This document shows, piece after piece, positions 17,196 through 27,282 of a stretch of DNA of 64,000 nucleotides. Numbering within the stretch: the first letter of the stretch is position 1; the number at the start of each line of letters is the position of its first letter. The stretch is taken from the NCBI RefSeq assembly GCF_028875915.1, contig NZ_JAPEHW010000003.1, positions 118,994-182,993 on the forward strand, read 5' to 3'. The position numbers and the translations under genes are program-made. Source of the stretch: Pseudoalteromonas sp. G4 (lineage in GTDB: Bacteria > Pseudomonadota > Gammaproteobacteria > Enterobacterales > Alteromonadaceae). The notes beneath the pieces were generated by a model. It was not told the DNA's origin and did not search any database. It saw only the letters and a program-made list of their open reading frames with translations.

Positions 17196-17699
17196 CTAAT
17201 TATTTAAAACAGTATTAAATTTGGCTAACGCGTTATCTTCTAAATTAAATCCTTCACGGCAGCTGACATGTAAATGTGCCAAATAGGGCATATCAAAGTA
17301 GGCAAAGACTTTCTCAAAAAAGCCATTGAAAATGGGGCATAACTCATCACTTGCCGAAGTGGCTAAAACAAAGGTTGGCTTATTAGCAAGGGAGCGCGCT
17401 TTAATTTTAAGGACCTTCACATCGGTAAGCTCGGTAATACGATCAATTAAGGCTTTAATTGTTGCGGTTGGTGCATGCCAATAGACAGGAGAGGCAAAAA
17501 TTAACTTATCTGCTGCCAGTATTTTTTCGACCAATGGATAAAAATCATCTTCTGGGTAATTATTTTGATAGTTGTAAGGGGTAATTGTTAAGGCATCAAT
17601 ATCAATCACCTCTAATTCATGATGCTTTGCAATTTCATCAATCAGTTGCGCTGTATTACCTTGTTTATTAGCACTTGAAAATAAGACTAATTTTGTCAT
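17196..17699 (-). CDS. Flavodoxin-like NAD(P)H-dependent oxidoreductase
   Basis: A 167-residue flavodoxin-fold protein of the NADPH-dependent FMN reductase group. The FMN phosphate loop is FSSANKQGNTAQLID near residue 8 and the second flavin loop is FASPVYWHAPTATIKALIDR. It should reduce quinones, azo or other acceptors with bound FMN. Its stop is 10 bp before the N-acetyltransferase start, on the same strand, so they form a two-gene operon. Confidence 0.85.
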   Translation of the reverse strand: MTKLVLFSSANKQGNTAQLIDEIAKHHELEVIDIDALTITPYNYQNNYPEDDFYPLVEKILAADKLIFASPVYWHAPTATIKALIDRITELTDVKVLKIKARSLANKPTFVLATSASDELCPIFNGFFEKVFAYFDMPYLAHLHVSCREGFNLEDNALAKFNTVLNN

Positions 17700-17781
17700 T
17701 TGTTGGCAGTCCTTTTTTTAAAATTTGTGTGCACTTTAAAAGCTCAGGTTAGGTTGAGGTAAAGTGTTTTTTATAAAAAGT

Positions 17782-17815
17782 TTCAGGCACTCAATTTAAC
17801 TTATGAGTACCTGAA
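17782..17815 (-). terminator. Terminator of the ABC exporter operon
   Basis: An imperfect stem TTCAGGCACTCA (17782-17793) with TGAGTACCTGAA (17804-17815) is followed on the minus strand by a U-rich run, just after the permease stop at 17833. Confidence 0.65.
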
Positions 17816-17832
17816 GAGTTGAATGATGGGTA

Positions 17833-20313
17833 TTAATCCGAAAGCAAAGAACGAATGGAGCTATTTAAATTTTGACGACTCATAAAAACACCGATACCCG
17901 TTATAACAACAAGAATGCTAATTAACGTCATGCCAAGCCAGATAAAATCTGGCACATAGTTAAGTGAAAATTGTGATTTATAAATCAGTTGCCCCGCTAA
18001 ATAGGTGCCGAGTATTGCACCTGTCGCGGTAATAAACGCGGTGACCAACCACTCAATCATATTTAGCTGTAAACAGGTTTTTCGGGTAAAGCCAAAGCTT
18101 AAAATAATGCTATTTTTCTTCTGCTCTTTTGGTTCAACCGCTTTAATAGAAGCAATAATTACCACCAAGGCTAACAGCGCAATCATTACTGCAAAGCCTG
18201 CAATTACTTGCGTCACCATCGCCAATGTTTTATCAAAACGTGCAGTAATTTCTTTTAAACTTACCATACGTAAGGTAGGAAACTGCTGCCACAATGGTGC
18301 AAGTAACTGCCATTGAGTATCAGCAAGTTCAATGCTGGCCATAGTGTAATGCGGCGCATCTATAAACTGTGTTGCAAGTTCCGGCATTTGCACCCAAAAG
18401 GTGATAGACCCTGCGCCCGGTTTAAACGCATGGCTTGCACTTATCGTAAAGTCATACGCTTGTTGATTAATATAAAATGTCAGTGTATCGCCAAGCTTTA
18501 ATCCTAAGTCTGTCATTACCTCTTGTTCAACAGATACTTGCTGCCAGTTTTGTGTCTCTTTTTGCCACCATTTACCGCTTTCTATTCGATTATTGCTTGG
18601 TACCGTTTCACTCCAGTGAAGACGAATAGCATGGCTAAACGTTGCTAAGCTATCACTTGGTTTATCGCTAAATTCTTCGAGCGATAGATTATTTATATGA
18701 GTAAGCTTTGCATTAAGGTAAGGTTTTACTTGCCTAACTTTAATGCCCTCTTTAGCCGCCCAATTTTCAATAAACCCCATTTGTTTGCTGCTAGCTTGAG
18801 AGATAAACACATTACCGTCATGCTGGCGTTGATACATCGACATAGTTTGGCCTAAGTCACGTAATAACATTAAGGTAAATAGTAATAAAAATGCACATAG
18901 GCCTACGCCCAAAATTTGCGTACTTTTACTGACTAAGCGCTGCTTCATCATAAATAATGAAAAGGGCACTAAGCCTGAAAACTGAGATGTGACCTTTTCA
19001 CCGAAGGTTAGTCCTCCCCAGCTCATTAACAACATAATCGCCACGGTTGAAAGCACCGCAATTAACATCATGGCGGTTAAAAGCGCATTATCAGAATAGA
19101 TAAATGCCACAATAAACAGCACTAAGATACTCGCAACTTTACTTAGGCCAGTATTCACCGTATTGCTATGGCCAATAAATTGCTTTGCTACGCTATTTTT
19201 AATTAGTGCAAACCATACTGGCGCTTGAAAAATAGCAAAAATAAACATCACTGCAGCCACTGATTTAAGTGCTGGTTGCAGCTGCCATTGCCAAGTTAAA
19301 TTTGTAAAGGTGCTCGTTAAAAACTGAACCAAACAATAGTGCCCAGCCATTGCCAGCACCATCACAATTGGCAACAGCACAAGTACGCCAATAAACCATT
19401 TAAACAGCGAAATTTGAATACAGCTTGCTTTACTTGCACCTAGGCTCATACACAGTGCGCTAAAGTAGCGCTCTTTTCGCATTTGCACTTGTGCTAACTG
19501 CTCTATCGCGATTGCCGCCATAAAAAATAAGATAATCGAGGCAAGGCCCATAAAGTTTTCTGTTCGTTGCCAAAAACGTGCAAGCGGATGCTCACCTTGT
19601 TTATGAAATAGCTGCGCCGCTGGTAAGTGTGATTTTTGCCATGTAATGAGCGTATTTCGTTGCTGCGTATTAGCAGCGATTAAATAACGATACTGCACTA
19701 AGTCATCGGCAAAATTTAGCGCGGCTAAATCGTGTTGGTGGATCATTGCGCGCATTGCCACTGAATGACCCTCCATTAATCGGTCGGGTTCGTGTTGAAG
19801 CACCCGCTCAACTCTAAAGCTGTGATTTCCAATTTGCAGCATTTCGCCAGGGGAAATTGCTAAGCTCGCAAGTAGGCGTGCATCAAGCCAAATTTTGCCT
19901 GGCTCAGGGCCCTGTTTGCTTACTTCCCCCTCTGATTGTAATGAAGTAGAGCTGATTAACTCTCCTTGCAAAGGGTAATCACTGCCAACAGCTTTTAACT
20001 GAGCCTGTTGATACTGCCCGTTATGGGTAAACGTGGTGTTTATTTGTTGTGTCACCACCACCTTGGATGCGATTTGATTCACGCTTTTAAACTGTGTGTC
20101 ATTCAGCGCTTGCTTTTGACTTATCACCACATCGGCGCCCAATAGACCATTAAGATTTTGCGCTAAATAATTTTGAATGCTGTTACTGGTAAGCGTTAAC
20201 GTAACAATAAACAGTAATAGCAAACCATGTACCCAACGCAATAAACGCTGGTGGTTGCTAGTGTATTCTTGCCAATAAAATTGCCACGCGAGTTTTATGT
20301 TTGTAACTAACAT
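17833..20313 (-). CDS. FtsX-like ABC transporter permease
   Basis: An 826-residue inner-membrane protein with the layout of large FtsX/MacB-type permeases such as YbbP: one helix near residue 30, a periplasmic domain of about 200 residues, a central cluster of helices (about 255-470), a second periplasmic domain, and a C-terminal helix group (about 690-815). Its start overlaps the stop of the ATPase gene by 7 bp. Such complexes are mechanotransmitters or lipid/lipoprotein handlers rather than classical pumps. No dedicated periplasmic adaptor gene is adjacent; the secreted protein encoded divergently at 21146 may be functionally linked. Confidence 0.85.
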   Translation of the reverse strand: MLVTNIKLAWQFYWQEYTSNHQRLLRWVHGLLLLFIVTLTLTSNSIQNYLAQNLNGLLGADVVISQKQALNDTQFKSVNQIASKVVVTQQINTTFTHNGQYQQAQLKAVGSDYPLQGELISSTSLQSEGEVSKQGPEPGKIWLDARLLASLAISPGEMLQIGNHSFRVERVLQHEPDRLMEGHSVAMRAMIHQHDLAALNFADDLVQYRYLIAANTQQRNTLITWQKSHLPAAQLFHKQGEHPLARFWQRTENFMGLASIILFFMAAIAIEQLAQVQMRKERYFSALCMSLGASKASCIQISLFKWFIGVLVLLPIVMVLAMAGHYCLVQFLTSTFTNLTWQWQLQPALKSVAAVMFIFAIFQAPVWFALIKNSVAKQFIGHSNTVNTGLSKVASILVLFIVAFIYSDNALLTAMMLIAVLSTVAIMLLMSWGGLTFGEKVTSQFSGLVPFSLFMMKQRLVSKSTQILGVGLCAFLLLFTLMLLRDLGQTMSMYQRQHDGNVFISQASSKQMGFIENWAAKEGIKVRQVKPYLNAKLTHINNLSLEEFSDKPSDSLATFSHAIRLHWSETVPSNNRIESGKWWQKETQNWQQVSVEQEVMTDLGLKLGDTLTFYINQQAYDFTISASHAFKPGAGSITFWVQMPELATQFIDAPHYTMASIELADTQWQLLAPLWQQFPTLRMVSLKEITARFDKTLAMVTQVIAGFAVMIALLALVVIIASIKAVEPKEQKKNSIILSFGFTRKTCLQLNMIEWLVTAFITATGAILGTYLAGQLIYKSQFSLNYVPDFIWLGMTLISILVVITGIGVFMSRQNLNSSIRSLLSD

Positions 20314-20993
20314 GCTTCAGCCTCCAACTCAAAAGGCAAAGCTTGCGACAGTTTGCCATTTGCTAATTGATAAACATGTTCAGCATGCTGTGCTAATTCA
20401 TTACTGTGGGTCACAATAATTAGGCTTGCGTTGTTTTCTTTACAGCAATTTATAAGATGCCTTGCCACTTCTTGCGCGCTTTTGGGATCTAAATTCCCTG
20501 TTGGTTCGTCGGCAAAAATAAACTTTGGTTCAAATACCAGCGCCCGCGCAATTGCGACACGTTGTTGCTCGCCACCACTTAATTGGCTTGGTTTATGATT
20601 TTTACGATGACCTAAGCCCACTTTTTCAAGCCAATGCGCTGCTTTCGTGATTGCCTGTTTATCGCCTCGTAATTTTAGTGGCAAAGCAACATTATTAAGT
20701 GCGGTTAGTTCCGGCAATAAATGAAATTGCTGAAAGATAAAACCAATTTGATCTCTGATTGCATCTAATGAAAATCGCTTATTACTTTCAACATAATTCA
20801 CTTCACCGCAACTTGGGTTTTCAAGTCCAGATGCAAGCATCAACAAGCTAGATTTACCCGCCCCCGAAGGACCTGTAATTGCGTATGACGTGCCTTGTTG
20901 AATTGTCATATTTAACGCTTTGAAAAGTGTGATTGTTTCATCGCTTGCAGCAAATGACTGGCTTAAATTTTTTAATTCAATGTAGTTATTCAT
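20307..20993 (-). CDS. ABC transporter ATPase, LolD/YbbA/MacB class
   Basis: A 228-residue ATPase using the ATG at 20993 (the frame continues upstream to 21086 but that part is unlike the family and crosses the regulatory repeats). Walker A GPSGAGKSS, signature LSGGEQQRVAIARAL, Walker B FIFADEPTGNLD and the His switch IIVTHS are all intact. It powers the FtsX-type permease encoded just downstream, with which it overlaps by 7 bp. Confidence 0.9.
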   Translation of the reverse strand: MNNYIELKNLSQSFAASDETITLFKALNMTIQQGTSYAITGPSGAGKSSLLMLASGLENPSCGEVNYVESNKRFSLDAIRDQIGFIFQQFHLLPELTALNNVALPLKLRGDKQAITKAAHWLEKVGLGHRKNHKPSQLSGGEQQRVAIARALVFEPKFIFADEPTGNLDPKSAQEVARHLINCCKENNASLIIVTHSNELAQHAEHVYQLANGKLSQALPFELEAEAC

Positions 20994-21040
20994 AATTTGG
21001 CTCACAAAAATCGAATGTGGAACCAGCTTAAAGGGGTGGA

Positions 21041-21098
21041 TGTGAAATAGATGTGAAGACGATTTAAAAAATAAAGTCCTCTTCACAAAGCTTTCACA
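21041..21098. promoter_or_regulatory. Paired direct repeats between divergent genes
   Basis: TGTGAA occurs at 21041-21046 and 21052-21057, and its complement TTCACA at 21082-21087 and 21093-21098. Each pair is spaced 11 bp start to start, one helical turn, and the two pairs face opposite directions across 24 bp. This is the layout of tandem half-sites bound by OmpR-type response regulators, serving the ABC operon and the secreted-protein gene at once. Confidence 0.55.
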
Positions 21099-21145
21099 TG
21101 GTGTTTGTTAGCGTATTAACAAAATCACAATCTCTGAGACTTTTT

Positions 21146-21847
21146 ATGTTTAGAAAACTCCTAATTACAATGATTACTTTATGTACTTTAAAAGTAAGCG
21201 CCGCTAATTATAAGGCACTTGAACGCACCGATTACCAAGTATTAATCAATGACGCAATTACCCAATTTGAACAAACGCCACGCGATAAATGGTCATATCA
21301 AGTGGCGCGTTATGAAAATGAAGAAGGCGATGTCACCAGCAGTATTGAGCAATTTAATGCCAACAATCAAACATGGCATTTATTAAAAATCAATGAACAA
21401 ACACCCAGTGAAGCGCAGCAAAAAGCGTTTTTGCAAAAGAAAGAAAAGCAAAAAGAAGGCGTAAATATTTCAATAAAATTACGGGAATTAATAAACCAAG
21501 AATCACTTACTATTCAAGGTGAAGATAACGATTATCTTTTTCTAAATTTTGCGGTGAATTTAAAAAAGCTAGGTAAAAAGGCTAGTCAAAAACTCGCTGG
21601 TAAATTGTCTTACAATAAAGCGAATAAATACATTGAGCTAATTGAAATCGAAAATACTGCGCCGTTTTCACCGATGTTTAGCGCCAAGATTACCGACTTC
21701 AATATTCAATTAGCATTTATTAAACGCGATATCAGCATTTTACCTAAGCACAATAAAATGACGATGAAAGGCACGTTTGCCTTTTTTACTGAAATAGATG
21801 AGCTTTCAAAAGACACCTTCTCAGATTACCAACGCTTGCAACCTTAA
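21146..21847 (+). CDS. Secreted hypothetical protein divergent from the ABC exporter
   Basis: A 233-residue protein starting at the ATG 21146 (MFRKLLITMITLCTLKVSA is a clean signal peptide; the longer frame from 21098 is unlikely). The mature part is hydrophilic and mostly beta with a Lys/Gln-rich stretch (about 100-115). I do not recognise the family. Its promoter region is shared with the exporter operon and contains the paired repeats at 21041-21098, so co-regulation is probable. Confidence 0.65.
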   Translation: MFRKLLITMITLCTLKVSAANYKALERTDYQVLINDAITQFEQTPRDKWSYQVARYENEEGDVTSSIEQFNANNQTWHLLKINEQTPSEAQQKAFLQKKEKQKEGVNISIKLRELINQESLTIQGEDNDYLFLNFAVNLKKLGKKASQKLAGKLSYNKANKYIELIEIENTAPFSPMFSAKITDFNIQLAFIKRDISILPKHNKMTMKGTFAFFTEIDELSKDTFSDYQRLQP

Positions 21848-21850
21848 CGT

Positions 21851-22813
21851 TTAGCGTAACATTTGTTGGTGCTTAAGTGGTGTGATGCCGCGCCACTTTT
21901 TAAAGGCATGGGTAAATGAAGATTGTTCTTGAAAACCAAGCTCAAAGGCTGTTTCTGCAATGCTGTACTGAGTTAGTAAAAAATCGACTCGTGATTGACG
22001 CTCGAAGGTTAATAACTCTATAAAGGAGGTGCCTTGTTGTTTCAGTTTACGCTGAAGCGTTCTTGGACTAATAAAAAGCGCCGCTGCGATCCGTGTTTGA
22101 TCACATTGGCGTAAACTCGCTTTTGCTTTTAACAAAAGCGTCACTTGCTCTTTGATATTGCTATGCGTATTTCGCGCTTGTAATTCACTTTCTGATACCT
22201 CAATTAACGCCCTAAACATCGCTTTGTTTTCACTTGTAAAGGGGATTGACAGTAACTCTTTTGAAAAAATAATACTGTTCGTTGTAGCGCGAATGATCAC
22301 CTTACAATTAAACCAATCACTCAAGATCGCAAGTTCATCTGACGTGAGATCAAATGCAAAAGTGATTTCGTCAGGTTTATACATTTCACCTAAAATTTTT
22401 CGCACCGTTGCAATCCATGCTGTGGTATTTCTCAGCACCATATGTTTGCAGTTGGTACTTTTAGGGATCCAATCAAGCTGCACTTGGTACTCTAAAGGAT
22501 AAACATGTGTATCGCCTATATCGGCCACCAAGGAGTCAAAACGGATCAGAGCATCAATCGCTTGCGAAAGGTTTTCACAGCTTTCAACAAGGTAACCTAA
22601 TACCCCGTAGTCCTTTGCCTGAATACGCTTGCCCAGTTCAAAGCCAAATAAACTTTGCCCACTTAACGTTTCACCTAAACTAAGCAAATCAATGTAATGC
22701 TCCATCGCAATGCGCCCTGAGTTTTCATCACATGCCATTGCTGGTGGTGTTATCCCTAAGTCCGTTAAATAGCTTAATACACTTTGCACATACGCAGTTG
22801 AAACCGATGCCAT
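21851..22813 (-). CDS. AraC-family regulator (OruR/ToxT-like N-domain)
   Basis: A 320-residue regulator with the ATG at 22813; a TTG seven codons upstream is less likely. The N-terminal about 200 residues resemble the ligand domain of OruR/ArgR-type AraC proteins (LFGFELGKRIQAKDYGVLGYLV). The C-terminus holds two helix-turn-helix motifs, including LFISPRTLQRKLKQQGTSF and IAETAFELGFQEQSSFTHAFKKWRG, here split. It is divergent from the SRPBCC/hydroxylase pair by 100 bp, so it probably controls those genes. Confidence 0.85.
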   Translation of the reverse strand: MASVSTAYVQSVLSYLTDLGITPPAMACDENSGRIAMEHYIDLLSLGETLSGQSLFGFELGKRIQAKDYGVLGYLVESCENLSQAIDALIRFDSLVADIGDTHVYPLEYQVQLDWIPKSTNCKHMVLRNTTAWIATVRKILGEMYKPDEITFAFDLTSDELAILSDWFNCKVIIRATTNSIIFSKELLSIPFTSENKAMFRALIEVSESELQARNTHSNIKEQVTLLLKAKASLRQCDQTRIAAALFISPRTLQRKLKQQGTSFIELLTFERQSRVDFLLTQYSIAETAFELGFQEQSSFTHAFKKWRGITPLKHQQMLR

Positions 22814-22913
22814 AACTTTGTCGTAAAATAACAAAAACTATGTCGTATTAGCGCAAGATAAACAAGCAAAGTCAAATTAAGCTGCTAAAAGTCGTGATTA
22901 ACATATAGCGTTT

Positions 22914-23342
22914 ATGATTTCTGTTAACTATCAAAAAGCAATTAAAGCAACGCCAGATCAAATTTTTACTAAGTTGATTGACCACCCTAATTTGGATCAA
23001 CTTTTTAATGCCAATTTTGCAGTGATTAAAGAGCAAGACGGTGGTGAACCTTTAGGAGGTAAGGGCTGTATTAGGCAAGTATCGATTTTTGGTGTGTCGT
23101 TTTTAGAAGAAATTATTACAGCAAATGAAAAGGAAATTCGTTATCGCGTTTTAAATGACTTCCCCGTTAAAAATCATGAAGGGGTTATTTCTTTTCAGGC
23201 CCAAAATCACGCCACAACAGTCAATTACTCGATTAAGTGCCAATCACCTTGGTATTTACCACGTTTTATATTGCGCAAAGTACTTGCAAGCGACATTCGT
23301 AATTGCCTAGATAAATTAGGAGCCTTATATGATCCCCGTTGA
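22914..23342 (+). CDS. SRPBCC-fold protein
   Basis: A 142-residue protein with the START/polyketide-cyclase (SRPBCC) layout: a first strand and helix pair (ISVNYQKAIKATPDQIFTKL), a long antiparallel sheet and a C-terminal helix (RKVLASDIRNCLDKLGAL). Such proteins bind lipids or polyketides. It overlaps the hydroxylase gene by 14 bp, so the two are translationally coupled and probably work on the same hydrophobic substrate. Confidence 0.75.
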   Translation: MISVNYQKAIKATPDQIFTKLIDHPNLDQLFNANFAVIKEQDGGEPLGGKGCIRQVSIFGVSFLEEIITANEKEIRYRVLNDFPVKNHEGVISFQAQNHATTVNYSIKCQSPWYLPRFILRKVLASDIRNCLDKLGALYDPR

Positions 23343-24138
23343 ACTCATTCTATTGGGGTTAAGCCCCGTGTTTATTATTTGCGTTGCTTTAGAGTTTATT
23401 AAGGCACGTAAACATTACAATGTTAAAGACAGCATAAACAACACCGCTCTTGCGCTTTTACACCAAGGGGCAGATGCGATTATTTTACTGTTACTTATGC
23501 CTATGTTTAACTGGCTTCATCAATTTTCGCTTTTTGATATACAACTTACCGCGACATCTTTGCTAGTTGGTTTTATTTTACAAGACTTCTTGTATTACTG
23601 GTTTCATCGCGCATCACACAATATTCATTGGTTTTGGCTCGCTCATGTGGTGCACCACAGTTCAACCCATATGAACTTTACTACGGCATTTAGGCAAAGT
23701 GTTTTGTACCCAATTGTTGGTATGTGGTTATTCTGGTTGCCTATGATATTAATCGGCTTTTCACCCAGTTTAGTGTTTGCCATTGTGGCAATTAACTTAG
23801 CGTATCAATTTTTTGTGCACACACAGGTGATTGGTAATTTAGGCTGGTTTGAAAAAGCATTTAATACACCAACACATCACCGCATTCATCATGCGACGAA
23901 TAAGCCTTATATCGATAAAAACTACGCTGGCGTACTGATTATTTGGGATAAGTTATTTGGCACTTTCGCGCCAGAAGATAAGTCGATTACCATCAAATAC
24001 GGAATCATTGGTGAATTACCAAAAGATAACCCTCTGAGCACCAATTTTAAACAGTTATTTGTTTTGAAAGATAAGTTAAAAGCCGCAAACACCTTTAAAC
24101 AAAAACTAAGCGTGTTATTTGGCTACCCTAGCCATTAG
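23329..24138 (+). CDS. Fatty acid hydroxylase / sterol desaturase family protein
   Basis: A 269-residue membrane protein with four or five helices and the three histidine clusters of the di-iron hydroxylases: HRASH (93-97), HVVHH (106-110) and HHRIHH (183-188). These hydroxylate or desaturate lipids, carotenoids or sterol-like compounds at the membrane. With the preceding SRPBCC protein and divergent AraC regulator it forms a compact lipid-modification locus. The exact substrate is unknown. Confidence 0.85.
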   Translation: MIPVELILLGLSPVFIICVALEFIKARKHYNVKDSINNTALALLHQGADAIILLLLMPMFNWLHQFSLFDIQLTATSLLVGFILQDFLYYWFHRASHNIHWFWLAHVVHHSSTHMNFTTAFRQSVLYPIVGMWLFWLPMILIGFSPSLVFAIVAINLAYQFFVHTQVIGNLGWFEKAFNTPTHHRIHHATNKPYIDKNYAGVLIIWDKLFGTFAPEDKSITIKYGIIGELPKDNPLSTNFKQLFVLKDKLKAANTFKQKLSVLFGYPSH

Positions 24139-24865
24139 TTAGGTCAAGCTCATCTTTACCGTATAAACGGGTGTATTTATCAACTATGTTGCTTATTACA
24201 CCTTGTTCATAAAGCGCATCAATCGCAGCATTTAAACGGGGTAATAAATGCTGCTTTTGTTTGTTTAAGCGAATGCGTAATAAACCTTGGGTGTGTAATT
24301 TTTGAAATTGAAGATCCACATCATACTTTTTCGCCCAATAACTTGCTGTGAGATCACCAATTAAGATGCGTGATACACGAGCTTTTTTTAGTGCTAATAT
24401 GAGCTCACGTTCAGAGCGAAAATCTACGCGGTTAAAAGTGTTATCATCATAATAGTAATAACCTAAAACAGTGCCGATATTATGATGATCTAAATGATCT
24501 GTTTTGCTCTTGTCGGTTAAACCAACAAAATATTCTTTTATTGTAAATAAGGGTTTAGATAGCACAAATTCGGGTCCAACATATTGTTTGGGAAACCACT
24601 CAGCACACACAGCATCAAAATCTAATTCACCATCGATTAACGCTTGGTTGGTTCGCTTGGGCGGCATTTTCACTTCAATACCAGGGATATTTGCTTGCTC
24701 TAAAATACGCGGGATAAGCTCACCGAGAATACCTGGAGTGGCCTTATCTTGCATATAGTAAGGTACCCAGTTACTTGAGCCTGAAGAGTTATAACGTAAG
24801 CTGTTTTGATCTGCAAAGAGTTGAAAACACACCAAACTGCACAGCATAAGTACGATCCGTTTCAA
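24128..24865 (-). CDS. Periplasmic solute-binding protein (SBP family 3-like)
   Basis: A 245-residue protein with a signal peptide ending near LFA. The rest has the two-lobe pattern of family 3 amino-acid-binding-like proteins (WVPYYMQD... ILGELIPRILEQANI, then IGTVLGYYYYDD and a hinge near ILIGDLTASYW). No permease or ATPase is adjacent, as is common for orphan binding proteins in Alteromonadales. It converges on the hydroxylase gene with an 11-bp overlap. Confidence 0.75.
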   Translation of the reverse strand: MKRIVLMLCSLVCFQLFADQNSLRYNSSGSSNWVPYYMQDKATPGILGELIPRILEQANIPGIEVKMPPKRTNQALIDGELDFDAVCAEWFPKQYVGPEFVLSKPLFTIKEYFVGLTDKSKTDHLDHHNIGTVLGYYYYDDNTFNRVDFRSERELILALKKARVSRILIGDLTASYWAKKYDVDLQFQKLHTQGLLRIRLNKQKQHLLPRLNAAIDALYEQGVISNIVDKYTRLYGKDELDLTNG

Positions 24866-25009
24866 AATACCTCCAGCATGTAAACCGTTACAATATAAAT
24901 AATTACTTTAAAAAATAACTACCTATAGTTTAGTTCAATTTCATCGCTCTATTACATAAAACTATTAAACGAATAATGTGCTATTTGCGATCGTTTTGGC
25001 AATAAAAAA

Positions 25010-25027
25010 AGGCCTACATTTAGGCCT
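25010..25027 (-). terminator. Terminator of the DAHP synthase gene
   Basis: Arms AGGCCTA (25010-25016) and TAGGCCT (25021-25027), with a run of A just before it that reads as a U-tract on the minus strand. Confidence 0.8.
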
Positions 25028-25076
25028 CTTCATTTACCAATATTATTTGGTTTGCTTGATTTTTTTAGCTTAGCGC

Positions 25077-26441
25077 TTACTTGCGCGCATCTTTAAGTAA
25101 GTCAGCTACGAGGAAGCCAAGCTCCAATACTTGATCTGCATTTAAACGCGGATCGCACTGCGTACGGTAACGTTGTGCTAAGTCTTCTTCACATAAACCG
25201 TATGCACCACCAGTACACTCAGTTACGTGCTGACCAGTCATCTCTAAGTGAATGCCACCTGGGTATGAACCTTCTGCTTTATGAACAGCAAAGAACTGGC
25301 TAATTTCGCGCATAATGTTATCAAAACTACGTGTTTTATAGCCATTGCTCGCTTTTTCAGTATTACCGTGCATTGGATCTGAACTCCAAATCACTTTACG
25401 GCCTTCTTGTTGTACTTTACGTACAAGCGCAGGCAGTTTTTCAGGTAATACATCAGCCCCCATACGCGTAATTAAGGTTAAACGACCAGGGATATTCTCC
25501 GGGTTTACCGCATCAATTAAACGAATTAGCTCATCAGGGTCCATACCTGGGCCCACTTTTACGCCGATTGGGTTTTTAATACCACGGAAGAATTCGATAT
25601 GCGCATGGTCAAGTTGACGTGTACGCTCACCAATCCACACAAAGTGTGCAGAACAGTCATACCAATCACCAGATAAGTGGTCGCGACGCGTTAACGCTTC
25701 TTCGTAACCAAGTAATAATGCTTCATGCGACGTAAATAATTCTGTTTCACGAATATTTGCAGAGTTGCTAGATGTAATACCACACACTTCCATAAACTGC
25801 AGTGCATCTTGAATGCGATCCGCAAGTTCTTGGTATTTGTTTTTCAGTGGATTAGCCGCAACAAAGCTCATATTCCAACGGTTTACTTGGTGTAAATCAG
25901 CTAAACCACCTTGTGCAAATGCACGCAGTAAGTTAAGCGTTGCAGCACTATGATGGTATGCTTGCATTAAACGCTGTGGATCTGGAATACGCGCTTCTTC
26001 AGTAAATTCAAAGCTGTTAACAATATCACCACGATAAGACGGTAAACTCACGCCATCAATAGTTTCTAAATCAGCTGAGCGTGGCTTAGCATATTGACCT
26101 GCAACACGTGCAATTTTAACAACAGGGCATTTACCACCATAAGTTAAAACCACGGCCATCTGCATTAGCGTTTTAAAGGTATCGCGAATGCTCGCCGCAT
26201 TAAACTCAGAAAAGCTCTCTGCGCAATCACCACCTTGAAGTAAGAAGGCTTTACCTTCGCACACATTTTCTAAATATTTAAATAAGCTACGTGTTTCTTC
26301 AGCAAACACTAAAGGCGGTGCTGAGTTAATTTGTGCTTCTACGTTTGATAATTGTTCAGCGTCTCTGTAATTCGGCTGTTGTTGAATAGGGAGATCTCTC
26401 CAACTATTCGGGCTCCAAGGTTTCACTTCATTTTTCCTCAT
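25077..26441 (-). CDS. Class II 3-deoxy-7-phosphoheptulonate (DAHP) synthase
   Basis: A 454-residue class II (plant/mycobacterial type) DAHP synthase, which joins phosphoenolpyruvate and erythrose 4-phosphate as the first step of aromatic biosynthesis. Diagnostic stretches are [11 protein letters not shown] (near 70), the metal-site cysteine within it, [14 protein letters not shown], and [17 protein letters not shown] followed by [11 protein letters not shown]. Length and motifs are complete. It has its own terminator and is a single gene. Enzymes of this class often also serve secondary pathways, but no such cluster is here. Confidence 0.93.
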   Translation of the reverse strand: MRKNEVKPWSPNSWRDLPIQQQPNYRDAEQLSNVEAQINSAPPLVFAEETRSLFKYLENVCEGKAFLLQGGDCAESFSEFNAASIRDTFKTLMQMAVVLTYGGKCPVVKIARVAGQYAKPRSADLETIDGVSLPSYRGDIVNSFEFTEEARIPDPQRLMQAYHHSAATLNLLRAFAQGGLADLHQVNRWNMSFVAANPLKNKYQELADRIQDALQFMEVCGITSSNSANIRETELFTSHEALLLGYEEALTRRDHLSGDWYDCSAHFVWIGERTRQLDHAHIEFFRGIKNPIGVKVGPGMDPDELIRLIDAVNPENIPGRLTLITRMGADVLPEKLPALVRKVQQEGRKVIWSSDPMHGNTEKASNGYKTRSFDNIMREISQFFAVHKAEGSYPGGIHLEMTGQHVTECTGGAYGLCEEDLAQRYRTQCDPRLNADQVLELGFLVADLLKDARK

Positions 26442-26502
26442 TCCAATATAACCTCAGTTCCGAATTTACAGGGCTAGAATTAAATTTCAAGTGATAATTT
26501 GT

Positions 26503-27282
26503 CTAGTTCCATGATATTTGGTAATAAGCATTATTTTCATAACTTATTTGCGCCGAATTGAGCTCAAAACAATCAACAAGATGCGCAATTTTAATATCTC
26601 TTCCTGCTTTAAATTCGCCGATTAGCGAACCATTTTTCATTAATAAACAGGGGTTTTGCGATTTAAGTGCAAAATTCACTTCGTGATGGGATGCTAAAAC
26701 ACAAATTCGCTCACTTATTTGCTGTAAATAATTCACCAGCCACAAAGTATGTTTTATATCTAAGCCAGTAAACGGTTCATCCAATAATAACAGTGACGCT
26801 TCTGGTTTTAATATTTCATCACAGCCTAATAAAGCAGCGCATAAATAACAGCGCTGCCTTTCACCACCAGATAAAAACTGCAGCGGTTTTTCCAGTAAGT
26901 TTTCCACTTCAAGCCCGCTAATCACTGGATGATGACTTAACGCTTCCTTCAAGTGCTTTTTATCACTATCAAAACATATCGCCAGCATTTCATAACCAGT
27001 TATCGCAAAATGGGCTTGGTTCTGCTGCGTTAAATAAGCGCGGCGACGCGCTAATTGTTGTAAAGAAAGTGATGAATACACATCATTTGCAATCGAAAGC
27101 GCATCGTAAGTTTCACAATAAAGACCCGCGATGCAGTCGAGTAACGTTGATTTACCAGCGCCGTTGGCACCAAGTAAATGATAAAATCCAGGGGTTAATT
27201 GCAAATTAGCGATACCTACCGAAAAACCCAAATAAGGCGTTACGTTAAGATTTGCAATGTTCAAACATACTTGCACTGTCAT
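26503..27282 (-). CDS. btuD: BtuD-like ABC ATPase (cobalamin/siderophore type)
   Basis: A 259-residue ATPase with Walker A GANGAGKST, signature LSGGERQRC, Walker B LLLLDEPFTGLD and the switch histidine in VLASHHEVNF. It shares the 1-bp TAATG junction with the FecCD permease gene upstream. Length and the short N-terminal strand fit the BtuD/FhuC class importing vitamin B12 or iron chelates. The partner binding protein BtuF is not in the window. Confidence 0.8.
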   Translation of the reverse strand: MTVQVCLNIANLNVTPYLGFSVGIANLQLTPGFYHLLGANGAGKSTLLDCIAGLYCETYDALSIANDVYSSLSLQQLARRRAYLTQQNQAHFAITGYEMLAICFDSDKKHLKEALSHHPVISGLEVENLLEKPLQFLSGGERQRCYLCAALLGCDEILKPEASLLLLDEPFTGLDIKHTLWLVNYLQQISERICVLASHHEVNFALKSQNPCLLMKNGSLIGEFKAGRDIKIAHLVDCFELNSAQISYENNAYYQISWN

